From positions 34,543,501 through 34,607,500 of the forward strand of contig JARKIP010000005.1 in the NCBI GenBank assembly GCA_029990175.1: DNA of 64,000 bases, given 5' to 3'. Below are positions 51,878 through 61,475 of this stretch, one piece after another. This DNA comes from Petunia secreta. Its lineage: Eukaryota > Streptophyta > Magnoliopsida > Solanales > Solanaceae. The position numbers and the translations under genes were made by a program. Below the pieces are notes generated by a model. It had not been told where the DNA came from. It saw only the letters and a list, made by a program, of their open reading frames with translations, and did no database searches. The number at the start of each line of letters is the position of its first letter. Position 1 is the first letter of the stretch.

Positions 51878-53533
51878 AAGTTGAGAGCCGAAAAGCTCTA
51901 TGCTAATTATAAAAAGTGTGCCTTTGGTGTTGAGAAGGTAGTCTTCCTTGGGTTTGTTGTGAGTGCCCAAGGAGTGGAGGTGGATGAGTCTAAGGTAGAG
52001 GCCATACGTGATTGGCCTACTCCTACTACCGTGACTCAAGTGAGGAGCTTTCATGGTCTTGCTAGCTTTTATAGATGATTTGTGAAAGACTTTAGCTCCA
52101 TTGCCGCTCCACTCACCGAATTGGTGAAGAAAGACCAACCTTTTGTTTGGGGAGAGCCTCAAGAGAAGGCCTTCCATGAGTTGAAAGGTAGGTTGAGTAC
52201 CGCCCCTCTATTGCAATTGCCCGACTTCGGAAAGGCATTTGAGGTTGAATGTGATGCCTCGGGGGTGGGAATTGGTGGTGTTTTAATGCAAGATAGCAAA
52301 CCCATCGCCTACTTTAGTGAGAAATTTAAAGGGGCCTCCTTGAACTATTCTACATATGACAAGGAGTTGTATGCCCTTGTGAGAGCCCTTGCCCATTGGC
52401 AACACTATTTTTGGCCTCGAGAATTTGTGATCAAGAGTGACCATGAGTCACTTAAGCATCTAAGAGGCCAAGAGAAGCTCAATAAGACACATGCCAAGTG
52501 GGTTGAATTCATTGAGTCTTTTCCCTATGTAATCCAATGCAAGAAAGGGAAAGACAATGTTGTGGCGGATGCGCTTTCGAGAAAGTTTGCTCTAGCCACC
52601 ACCCTAGCCTCCAAGCTCATGTGTTTTGAGAGCATTAAATTGATGTATGCTCATGACCCTAAGCTAAAGAGCATTCAAGAAGCTCTTGAAAAGGGGGAAA
52701 GGGTAGAGAAATACCAATGGGTTAATGGATATATCTTTAAAAATGGTAAAGTGTGTGTTCCCGAGTCCTCTTGGAGGGAATTGTTGATTCGTGAAGCTCA
52801 TTGTGGGGGCTTGATGGGACACTTTGGGAGAAACAAGACCTTGGCCATTCTCATGGAACAATTCCATTGGCCAAAGATGGGGGTCCAAGTTGAAAAGCTT
52901 TGCAAAAATTGCCTTGAGTGCAAGCATGCGAAATCTAAAGCTAACCCCCATTTGTATACTCCTCTCCCCGTGCCTACGAGTCCGTGGGTTGATATATCAA
53001 TGGATTTTTTGATGGGATTGCCACAGTCTAGGGGGGGCCATGATAGCATTTATGTTGTCGTGGATAGGTTCTCCAAAATGGCGCACTTCATTCCGTGCAA
53101 GAAGTGTGATGATGCACAACATGTTGCCTCCTTGTTCATTGACAATGTCTTGAAATTGCATGGTGTTCCTCAAACCATTGTAAGTGATAGGGACTCCAAG
53201 TTCCTAACCCACTTTTGGAGAAGTTTGTGGGGTGCCCTTGGCACCAAGCTCTTGTTTTCTACGTCCCACCACCCACAAACGGATGGGCAAACCGAGGTGG
53301 TAAACCGGACATTGGGTGCTCTTTTAAGGGCCATGACCCGAGGTAAGGCCGGGACGTGGGTTGATAAACTTCCTCTCATGGAGTTTGCCTACAATCGTAC
53401 TTTGCATATCTTGATAGGCATGACTCCATTTGAATGTGTGTATGGTTTTAATCCCTTGATTCCCCTTGATCTAACCCCTTTGCCAAGGGAAATGGTTGCT
53501 AATTTGAAGGGAAAAGCCGAGCAAAGGCTATGA
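51878..53533 (+). pseudogene. Chromovirus D RT thumb, RNase H, integrase
   Basis: The same frame continues past the first stop with YANYKKCAFGVEKVVFLG and HGLASFYR. A TGA at 52076-52078 replaces an Arg codon. RNase H (ECDASGVGIGGVL, KSDHESLKHL, ADALSRKFALAT) and integrase (CGGLMGHFGRNKTL ... CKNCLECKHAK; DISMDFLMG; VSDRDSKF; QTEVVNRTLG) follow. One T is missing in the AATTTTGAAG run near 53505, so the frame ends falsely at 53533. None of the catalytic residues I can see is substituted. Confidence 0.9.
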
Positions 53534-54126
53534 TTGAGCTCCATGCTAAAGCCAAGAAGAACTTGGAGGAAGCCTATGCCAAGGTTGCTTCCAAGAAGAA
53601 CAAGGGAAGGAAGAAGCTTGAGCTTAAAAAGGGAGATTGGGTGTGGGTGCACTTCCGCAAAGAAAGGTTTCCAAACCTTAGGAAAGGGAAGTTGGCACCC
53701 CGTGGAGATGGTCCTTTTCAAGTGCTTTCCAAGATCAACAACAACGCCTATCTGATTGATCTACCCGGTAAGTACAATGTGTCTAATACTTTTAATGTGA
53801 CTGACTTGATCCCTTGTGATGTAGGAGATGGTGATGCCGGAGAGGAGGAAGCCATGGTTTCGAGGACGAAACCTTCCCAAGAAGGGGAGGATGATGCGGG
53901 GCATATGACCTCAAGGCCGCTCATTAGAAGTCAAGCAAAGTTGATTCAAGACACCCATCTTCACTTGACTTGGAGGGACGTGGAAGGAGGCTCCGAGAGC
54001 AGCTCGAAGATCATGCTTTTGAGCACCATGGATGGAGGACTACTTGGGCTCCAAGGGGATCCACCCCAAGCTCATTTTGAGCCTCTTGCACAAGTTCTAG
54101 AAGGAGGCGGAGCACCACAAAGCTGA
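53530..54126 (+). pseudogene. Chromovirus D integrase C-terminus running into the LTR
   Basis: This restores the original frame after the deletion. It has WVWVHFRKERFPNLRKG, APRGDGPFQVLSK and NTFNVTDLIPCDVG. The tail VSRTKPSQEGEDD is encoded by the stem-loop and polypurine tract. LTR-encoded text (RPLIRSQAKLIQDTHLHLTW) follows for about 78 codons. The ATG at 53530 is internal and not a real start. Confidence 0.85.
53856..53891 (+). promoter_or_regulatory. Stem-loop and polypurine tract of D
   Basis: The stem GGTTTCG (53856-53862)/CGAAACC (53867-53873) has loop AGGA. The second pair is G-C here and A-T in B, C and G. The tract AAGAAGGGGAGGA abuts the LTR at 53892. Confidence 0.85.
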
Positions 54127-54697
54127 GGCGGAGCTCCTACCAAAAAGCAGAGGGCTGAACAGAAGAAGGCGGAGCGCCTCAACCTGGAGGCGGAGCGCCT
54201 CACCATCCTGAGGCGGAGCGCCTCAACCTGGAGGCGGAGCGCCTCCCCCTGTGTTGGCCTGCGGGATATTTTATTACTTTTTGCTTGAACTTCCAACTAT
54301 AGCCGTGCGTGGCCTTATTTGTTTTAACCCACTTTGGGGGTACTTTAGACCTTTTAGTATGACTAAGTGAAGCCTATAAATAATTCACTTAGCCTCCTCA
54401 AACATTAGCTTACTTTTGAATCTTATGAATGATGAATAGAGTTTATCTCTTTATTGAAGAAACCCTTTCTTTGGTTGCTTGAATTCACTAGTGGAACCTA
54501 GTTGAGTCTTGAACCGAAAACCCGATCATTCTACTTGCGAGTCCCGGGTGCGACTCGAGGGTGGTTGCATAGTGCAGGTCATTCTAGACGCCGATTCGGG
54601 GGTATCTCGGGACAAGTTCCCCGGGGTTACTTTGAAGGGAGTTCGAGAAGTGTCTCGCTCTCCTATCTCTATTGTTTTGTCGTATTGATCCTTATCA
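53892..54697 (+). repeat. 3' LTR of D
   Basis: It is 806 bp; compared with the 5' LTR it has one extra 21-bp palindrome unit and one extra base. The palindrome cluster is at 54106-54243. Confidence 0.92.
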
Positions 54698-55453
54698 AAG
54701 ACCTATCACCAAGTCCTTTGCCACAAGTTTGTTCAATTGTGAAAGACTAGCATGTCCTAGTCTTTTGTGCCATAGGAGGGGATCATTTTGCACCACACTT
54801 AAGCAGCTCAGGCTTCCATCAGATAATGTCAACAAGTCTATTTTGTAGATGTTTCCATGCCTGTTTCCCTGCAAAATAATCTCTCCAGAAGTTTGGTTAG
54901 TCATAGTGCATCTAGAAGATGAGAAATTAACATTATTACCTTTGTCACACAATTGAGATATGCTCAATAAGCAATGCTTCAGCCCATCTACTAGAAATAC
55001 ATTATCTATACAGTGTGAATCAGACCTACCTACCTTTCCAATTCCAATGATTTCCCCTTTCTTACCATTACCGAAGGAAACACTTCCTCCTTGGAAGGCT
55101 GAGAGTGAAAGGAACAGTTCCTTATGCCCTGTCATGTGCCTTGAGCAACCACTGTCCATGTACCATTTGTGGTTTATCTCCTTCACTCTAGCCTCGGCAT
55201 CTACTTCATTTTCTGAATCTCCAAGTGCCATTAGAGCAAGATCCTCATCCAGATCATCATCAGTTATTTCGTCTTCACTGTCTTGCCATCCTGCAACCAA
55301 TGCTTTGGGATTTTCACTTTTCTTATGGACCTGTTCCCTAGCCTTCTTCCTTTCATCAATGAATCTCTTCCTCCATTCTCCTTCCATAATTGGACATTTG
55401 CTGATGTAGTGCTCCGAGCTTCCACATTTGTGGCATTCTCCAGCCTGTTTCAT
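54698..55453 (-). pseudogene. Copia zinc knuckle, protease and integrase N-terminus
   Basis: The minus-strand frame has the Gag zinc knuckle CHKCGSSEHYISKCP and an acidic linker (DSEDEITDDDLDEDLAL). The protease follows (WYMDSGCSRHMTGHK, FGNGKKGEIIGIGK, LLSISQLCDKG). The integrase zinc finger begins at PLLWHKRLGHASL. It stops at the D insertion. The start at 55453 is artificial; the frame follows a TGA/TAG pair near 55465-55475 after gag. Confidence 0.9.
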
Positions 55454-56246
55454 GTTAGTAGACCTACCCTATCAACTAATTTCCCTTTTCTTATTCAAGT
55501 ATTTCTGAACACTTTTAGCGATAAGGACCAGTTCCTTATCATCAATGATTTTATCACCAGCAGTCAAGGCTAGGTTAGGTTCAGTTTTAACTGGTGCTCC
55601 TATGTTTTTAACTTTTTTCCTCAGTTCATAAGTCTTTAGATTGCCTATAAGCTCATCTAAGGATAAGGTGGTTAAATCTTTACTTTCAATGATAGCACAA
55701 GCTTTGATTTCCCAAGAATCTGGAAGAACCCTAGTTTTCCACAGTTAAAACCCTTTGCAAAGAGATAAGTTCAGAAGCAATGGCATTGAATCTAGTATAC
55801 ATTTCAGAGATTGATTCTTCTTCTTTTATTTTAAAGCTTTCATATTCAGCATAAAGAAGTGTACATCTGGATCTTTTTACCTGACTTGTTCCTTCGTGTG
55901 CAACTTGTAGAGCATCCCAAATCTCCTTTGCTGTGGCATACCCTCTGATTCTAGTGCATTCGTCAGGACTAAGTCCACCAACTAGCCACTTCCTTGCCTT
56001 TGCATTCTTTTCCCATTGCTTTATGTCTTCAGCATTGCATTCCTTCCTGGTTTTTGGAACATCTTTTCCCTCAGCATCCTTCTTCATTGGGATCATGGGA
56101 CCTTCAGTTACTATATCCCACAATTCATAGTCTTCTGCTTGAAGGTGATCACGCATCCTCTCTTTCCACCATGAATAGTATTTCCCATTGAAATAAGGTG
56201 CTCTAACCGTTGACTGGCCCTCACTGTTCTCTCGTGATGTACTCAT
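55454..56246 (-). pseudogene. Copia gag of E
   Basis: The ATG at 56246 lies about 35 bases after the primer site. MSTSRENSEGQSTVRAPYFN and WWKERMRDHLQ, DYELWDIV, ATAKEIWDALQVAHEGTSQV and YAEYESFKIKEEESISEMY are typical Copia Gag (UBN2-type). The frame stops at 55731. Its continuation (LPDSWEIKACAIIESKDL, LSLDELIGNLKTYELRKK) is in another frame at about 55730-55480, so a deletion near 55740 removed part of Gag. Confidence 0.88.
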
Positions 56247-56281
56247 CTAATCCTAGGTGTTAGCCTTTTCAAGGATAACCT

Positions 56282-56293
56282 GCTCTGATACCA
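56282..56293 (-). other. Primer-binding site, tRNA-iMet (E)
   Basis: GCTCTGATACCA on the plus strand, two bases inside the 5' LTR, is TGGTATCAGAGC on the minus strand. Confidence 0.92.
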
Positions 56294-56295
56294 AT

Positions 56296-57108
56296 TGTTA
56301 TTTCCCACGATTACACCACTTTACTGTTTTAAGGACCAGTTCCTTAAAATATGTTCCTTTACTCTACGATATGCGGAATTAAAACTGTAAGTAATTGAAC
56401 ACCAGATATTAGCGTGGAAAAACCCCCTGACTCGGGATCAAAAAACCACGACCTACTTCTCAAGTAGGATTTCAACTTCACTATGTAAAAAGACCCACTT
56501 GGTTACAAGACTCACTCTCACTAACCTAGGACTAACTCTAATCCTTTAGTGATCTTTCTCACGATCAGTGAAGTTGTGTCGAGTCCACGACTTGAACCAG
56601 AAAGTTTACAACTCGATTTTTGCTTACTACAATTGAACTAAGACTTGAACTTTTACAAGATTCAATCTAAGGAACAGGTTCTAACTTAGTTCTACTGTAG
56701 CTAACTGATTACAAAAATAAGCTAATAATTCTTCTCAGCTTTTGCTCGATGCTCTCTGTATTTGTGTGCCCTTCTATAGCTGATAGTCTCCACGTTTTTA
56801 TAGCTTCCAACAGCCAAGAAGTCTTGATGAATTAGAACTCCAAAGCTCCCTTGACTTTGAGTCCTAATCGGATTCTACACTTGAGAATCCGGATCTTCTA
56901 TCCTTTATCCTTTAGTTTATGCAATCTTTTCATATCCATTTAGACCTGCATAATTATCAAGATATACGTCGGTTTTATGATAAATAATAATATCAACTTA
57001 AACGATTTTGCATGACGTATCTATTCTGCTGCAGTAAAGCAAAGGAACAGGTCCTTTGAATCCGTTCCTCAGTCATCAGTCAAAACTCCAAGCTTATCCA
57101 AGCTAACA
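56296..57108 (-). repeat. 5' LTR of E
   Basis: It is 813 bp, paired with 41100-41909. A minus-strand TATAAAAA is at 56795-56802. Exact palindromes are at 56333 and 57044. Confidence 0.92.
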
Positions 57109-57333
57109 AAGCATATACATCATCACAATCTTCATCACAAGCCTCATAGTCTTCATCAATCTCACGATCATCATAGTGAACCGCTTCATCAACATAGGAG
57201 CCATGGTTTCTATCATCATAGTAATGGCCATCATCACCCTCGTAGGAACCATAGCCTCCATCATCACCATACGAGAGCAACTCGCATCATCCACACATGA
57301 GCCATAATCTACTCCATCATCATTATCCGACAT
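57109..57333 (-). CDS. G ORF-A N-terminus, Asp/Tyr/Gly-rich
   Basis: From the ATG at 57333 the minus strand reads MSDNDDGVDYGSCVDDASC. A one-base shift near 57288 leads into a low-complexity acidic frame (GDDGGYGSYEGDDGHYYDDR, DEDYEACDEDCDDVYA) that meets the E insertion at 57113 and continues in ORF-A on the other side. It could be the disordered start of a Gag-like protein. I do not recognise a family. Confidence 0.45.
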
Positions 57334-58446
57334 TGTTGCAATCACCAAAGAACAAAACCTCCCGAAAGTCACTCCCTCACATGTATCACTCAATATATGT
57401 ACACTCAAGAGCGAGGCCTTATCAACTTGGGAACCAAGGTAATCACAACTAGCATGTCCAAGTTAAAGTTCGGAATGGAATTAATGAGACTCGATGTACA
57501 GACGGCTATTTAAAGTGCGCACTTGAGGCCAAAAGGAGTTGTACGACTCTTCTTTGAATTCTAATCTCCTCTACGCACTAATACCTAATACGCTAAAGGA
57601 TTAGTGTCTTTCAAGTAGGCCAATTACCTTAGAAACACTAACCAGAAGGTATGGTAGAAAACGGGACACAAAAGATTGGACTCGAATTGGCACCAAACGG
57701 ATTCGGAATTGGATGCAATTTCGTTCGTGATCTAGAAACTCATCATATTTAATGAACCAATTAGAGTCATGATGTTTGGAAACTGTCCGGAAGCCGTTGC
57801 GAACGTTCTATCCCAAAACTGGAAATCTAGAAAATTATTTCTTCTTCGCTATCGCGTGCGACACAGCGCTATCGCGAAGAACAAATTTTCAAAAATTTAA
57901 TTTTTCTCTTCGCTGTCGGAGCTTATCTCTTCGCGATCGCGAAGGGTTAAATTTCTCTCAGCGCTATCGCGTGAGCATCTGCGCGATCGCGCAGGTCTGC
58001 AGCGCAGAACTAGAATCCCGACTGCAACATCAGTTTTTGGCATACAAAACCACCCCGACTCGACTTTTACTCAGTTCCAACGATACTCAATGGTGTTTTC
58101 AACTATAACAACCAATTCCCAATGGTCCTATACCTCTAACAAACAACAAGAAAGCTTCAATTCAAGTTTTGAAGCGTTTTCAAGAAATTTTCAACTTTTG
58201 GATTCGAATTTTGAATCGTAACACCAAAACACGAGATATGGGTATCAAAACGACGGGAATACAATAAGGAACAAACCCCACTACTTTTTAACACCCGGGG
58301 ATTCATATCCAACAAGTTCCACCAAATTTTGTGAAAATTTAAGTTTTTCAATTTTTTTGTTTTTCTTCAATTTTCAAGGACAAACAACACAATCAAAACA
58401 ACGATAAGAAAAAGACCGAGGATTCGTAAGAACGAAGCCTAGCCGT
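57334..58446 (-). other. Untranslated leader of G
   Basis: There is no gene. It carries a second palindrome cluster (57846-58007: GCTATCGCG and CGCGATCGCG types), about 510 bp before the ATG on the minus strand. Confidence 0.6.
57846..58007. repeat. GCGATCGC-type palindrome cluster, G leader
   Basis: Motifs are TCGCTATCGCG, GCGCTATCGCG (twice), TTCGCGATCGCGAAG and TGCGCGATCGCGCAG. They match the LTR cluster family of the same element. Confidence 0.8.
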
Positions 58447-58458
58447 GCTCTGATACCA
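58447..58458 (-). other. Primer-binding site, tRNA-iMet (G)
   Basis: GCTCTGATACCA on the plus strand, two bases from the LTR at 58461. Confidence 0.9.
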
Positions 58459-58460
58459 AC

Positions 58461-59190
58461 TGATGCAATCTAAAACGAGCAGAAGCTAAACACGATACAA
58501 ACAATGCGGAAGCAATAAAGATAACAAGAAATCGAGACTAGGAAGGAAAGAAATTAGAAGAAAGAATCGAATTCAATTCACTCACGTTGATTGAATTCAA
58601 AAGGGAGAAGGGAAACTCGAACCTTACAATGGAATCAAACTAGGTGTCGATCTCCATAGGTTCCAAGTCGAGACATACACGAAGCCTCGGGCTTCAACAA
58701 GAAGGGCTCGGCCTCTTCAATGTTCTCTCTCAAATTCTATCTTCTAAAATGACTAACTACTGAAAATGAAGAGCTAATATTCTATTTATACATTTACAAT
58801 GATAAATGGAAAAAATTGCGGGTGCAGTTGTTTCTGGCTTGCTGCTCAGCTCCTCTTCATCGCGATCGCACCAAGATGGCCGCGATCGCGCAGGCATCAT
58901 TTCCAGGCATCGCGAACGCGAAGAATAACACGCGATCGCGCAGTGTACCAACTTCCTCTTCGCAATCGCGCAGGAATGGTCGCGATCGCGAAGAACAAAT
59001 GTTCTTCGGCAGGCAGTGAGCTCTCAGTGTGCTCCCCTGTTTTGCCCTGTTTTGGGCTGCCCTGTTTCCTCTGTCCTCGGCGCTCCAATGCATGATCTTC
59101 AAGACGTTTCCGGAGGCCTTGACTCGTATCCCTTGTGCTCTCGAGCTTGACTTTTGATGGTTGGGAACTACGCCATTTTATATTGCATCA
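58461..59190 (-). repeat. 5' LTR of G
   Basis: It is 730 bp, paired with 37724-38465. A minus-strand TATAAATAG is at 58782-58790, downstream of the GCGATCGC cluster (58861-58993) in the direction of transcription. Confidence 0.88.
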
Positions 59191-61428
59191 ACAATAGAGC
59201 ATAATAGGGTCTACATGAGACCAAACACAGCTGCATGCAAACAGAGTTAGCAGGGGATGGGAAAAAGTAAGTCCTGGGTTAAAAGGAGTTCTGCCAGGAA
59301 CAGGTGCAGTCAGTGCATCTTTTATGATGTTGCTATGATTTACAGATGTGTAGGACACCCAAAGAAGATAAGGCATACCAGTAATTTAAGTAAAACAGGG
59401 ATGGGGTAAGGTCATTCTAAGGAAACATACATAGACACAGAGGCATTAAGCAATAAGGAAAGTATCATGACTCTAATTGCATCTGGATAATATTGACATT
59501 GTTTTAAACAAAGGTGGAAATACTACTCAGGACACACAGAACCAGAGCATAACATAGTATATTAGTGGTTTTAATAGAACATGATAAAAGAATGCCAGAC
59601 ACACACATATATGCAAAAGTAATAGGTAATTAGGGAGTGAAATGAATATTTTTAGGTACTTTGAGGTTGGATGCAGACAAAGGAGAAGAGATGCAAGAAC
59701 CAGCACATAAGCAATAAGGAATAATCTTTCAAAGAAGCAAGTAAGAAGGGAGAATGGGATGCCAGAAAGCTATGCAGATTTTTCGCTAAGTGTACCAGTG
59801 TGTTTCTGGATTTTTAATGTCAAGAACTTGTCCTTTTGAAAAGAGAGTAGTTTATATAGGTGAGGAGTAGGGATTTTAGTTCAAACGGGAAAAACCAAAC
59901 AAGGCAAGAGGAGATAATTTTCCAGAAATAAAAAGGGAAGTCTTGGCACACTTTCCAAATATAAACCAATCAGAGCCCTAAAATTAAGACTAAACGAGAT
60001 TCTGATGAGTATAATCCCTCCCCTTAGCCATAATAGAGTCTAAATTAAAGAATCATTGTACAAGTATGATATGAACTAATTTTGAATCCTAAAATCCCTT
60101 GATTAACTCAACAGATTCTGATCAAAATCCTGAATTTCTATTCAACTGAATAAGCAGTTTTCCATTCAAGCATCAATCACAGCTTCAATTTAAAATTAAT
60201 CGAGACTCCTTTATTATGCAAATCAACTTTTCAATCCAGACTAGGCACAAATTTATAGGGATTGTGTATTGAGACTGGGTAAACAACCAAGCTCATTACA
60301 CGAAATCAACTCCTAGATTGACCACAGATTCTAGGTTTAAACTGATGAAGATAACATAGAACTCATGTTCTGAACAAATCATACTCGAACATACAATAGT
60401 TCAGTGGTTCAGACTAATTAGTGAATTAAAATAAGAAGTATTTGATCATGTATTTCATCCTCAACTAATCAACAAATAACAAATGACCATGCTAACACAC
60501 AAAAGTCTAGGCAAATCTAAGTATAGGTATCAAACAAGTCCAAAACAGTAAATGGGGAAGGGTTACCCGTTCATGCCAAAGTCAGGTCAAATCGACCCAT
60601 CATAGTTTTACCTTCGCGTGGGGTTTCTTACCTCGTTTAGGTGGCGACACCTTTGAATCGATGGCCTGAACCCCGTCGGAGGCGTCTCCCAGTGGTGGTG
60701 TCACAATTATCAAAGGTCACATCTCACCCTTGCCCAAACGCCACAAAAACTGTATGGGTTTTGTAGCGGACGTCAAGGGAACACAATGATGCTATTTTTC
60801 CTAATTTTCTCCGGCTAAAACGGCCGAAAAAGTCCATTGATATTGGTGGCGATTTAAGTCGCCAAGGAGAGAGAGAGAAAGGAGTGAATATCAGAGCAGA
60901 CGCAGGGAAATGGGGATAGACGAGGGGTTTTGGGGTTGTGTGGGGTAGATTAGGAATTTTAGCTTTCAGCCGTTGGATCAAATCAAACGGAGGGCTAGGA
61001 TTGAGCCACGCCAACACTTAGGTGTAAAAATGTAGGTGATGTGTAAAATATGAGGTGTAATATGTATATATATGTATTTATGTGTACATAGTGTATAAAT
61101 AGGTATAAAAATCATATAAATGGATACAAAAATATGAGAAAAATTAGGAAATTAATTTAAAAGGTTTGGGGGGGCTAAGAAATGCATAAAAATTACAATT
61201 TTTGATTTAAAACAATTTTGGATAATTTTCTCAGAATAGATGTAATTGCAATGATCGTAAGAGTAGCTATGATTTGAGACGACATTTTTGAAAATGGCCT
61301 CAATTGTCAGGCTATTGTGAGAGGGTAATTTGAAAAGAATGGAGGAGGCAAGAGTTGATACTCCATCGTGTGTAAAATTCGACAACTGTTGATTTTGAAA
61401 ATAGGAGGGACAAAATTGGGTGTTAACA
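59191..61428 (-). repeat. 3' LTR of I, proximal piece
   Basis: There is no gene. On the minus strand it starts TGTTAACACCCAATTTTGTC at 61428. The stretch 60580-61428 aligns by eye with the H LTR (31390-32290). With the piece at 36180-37723 the LTR is about 3.8 kb. Confidence 0.7.
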
Positions 61429-61475
61429 GCTGCCCCTCTTTGCCCAAGGATGATGAAATAGTCTTTGGGCAAAGA
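61429..61475 (-). promoter_or_regulatory. Polypurine tract with 11-bp stem-loop, I
   Basis: On the minus strand GGGCAAAGAGGGGCAGC abuts the LTR. TCTTTGCCCAA (61437-61447) pairs perfectly with TTGGGCAAAGA (61465-61475) around a 17-base loop, so the stem overlaps the tract. Confidence 0.75.

Larger units (their letters stand above)
47138..54697 (+). mobile_element. Chromovirus D (Galadriel/CRM type)
   Basis: LTRs of 784 and 806 bp (TGATGCG ... CCTTATCA) are flanked by AAGAC at 47133-47137 and 54698-54702. It has an iMet primer site, a gag-pol frame and a polypurine tract. It is a sister of B in protein sequence and promoter block but has distinct LTR ends. Two nonsense codons and one frameshift break pol. 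LTR divergence is about 2% by eye, less than that of its host E, which fits the order of insertion. Confidence 0.93.
41137..57054. repeat. Dispersed palindrome GGAMCWGKTCC in element E
   Basis: Exact matches start at 41137, 41845, 42374, 43280, 43721, 44120, 44715, 44985, 47015, 55111, 55327, 55525, 56333 and 57044. One-mismatch copies start at 42994, 45554, 45843, 46129 and 46225. The consensus is its own reverse complement. Copies occur in both LTRs, in spacer DNA and in coding DNA, and none was noticed inside D. Confidence 0.85.
41100..57108 (-). mobile_element. Sirevirus-type Copia element E (hosts D)
   Basis: LTRs of 810 and 813 bp (TGTTATTT ... GCTAACA on the plus strand) are flanked by AAGCA at 41095-41099 and 57109-57113. 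On the minus strand the order is gag, protease, integrase, reverse transcriptase, RNase H (Copia order), then an extra ORF before the 3' LTR, as in Sireviruses. Integrase motifs (DLCGPMRIMSRGGKKYV, RTPQQNGVMERKNRTLE) fit that lineage. Integrase is split by D; nonsense codons, a deletion in RT and a break in gag make it dead. LTR divergence is about 3% by eye. The element is full of the palindrome GGAMCWGKTCC. Confidence 0.92.
37724..59190 (-). mobile_element. Non-autonomous LTR element G with protease-like ORF (hosts E)
   Basis: LTRs of 742 and 730 bp start TGATGCAA and end TTGCATCA. Flanks are ATAAT (37719-37723) and ACAAT (59191-59195), a duplication with one change. It has an iMet primer site and the same polypurine tract as B, C and D. 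Without E it is about 5.4 kb. I find no reverse transcriptase, RNase H or integrase, only gag/protease-like ORFs, so it would have to be moved by a related element. LTR divergence is about 4% by eye, the highest of the complete elements here. Confidence 0.82.
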
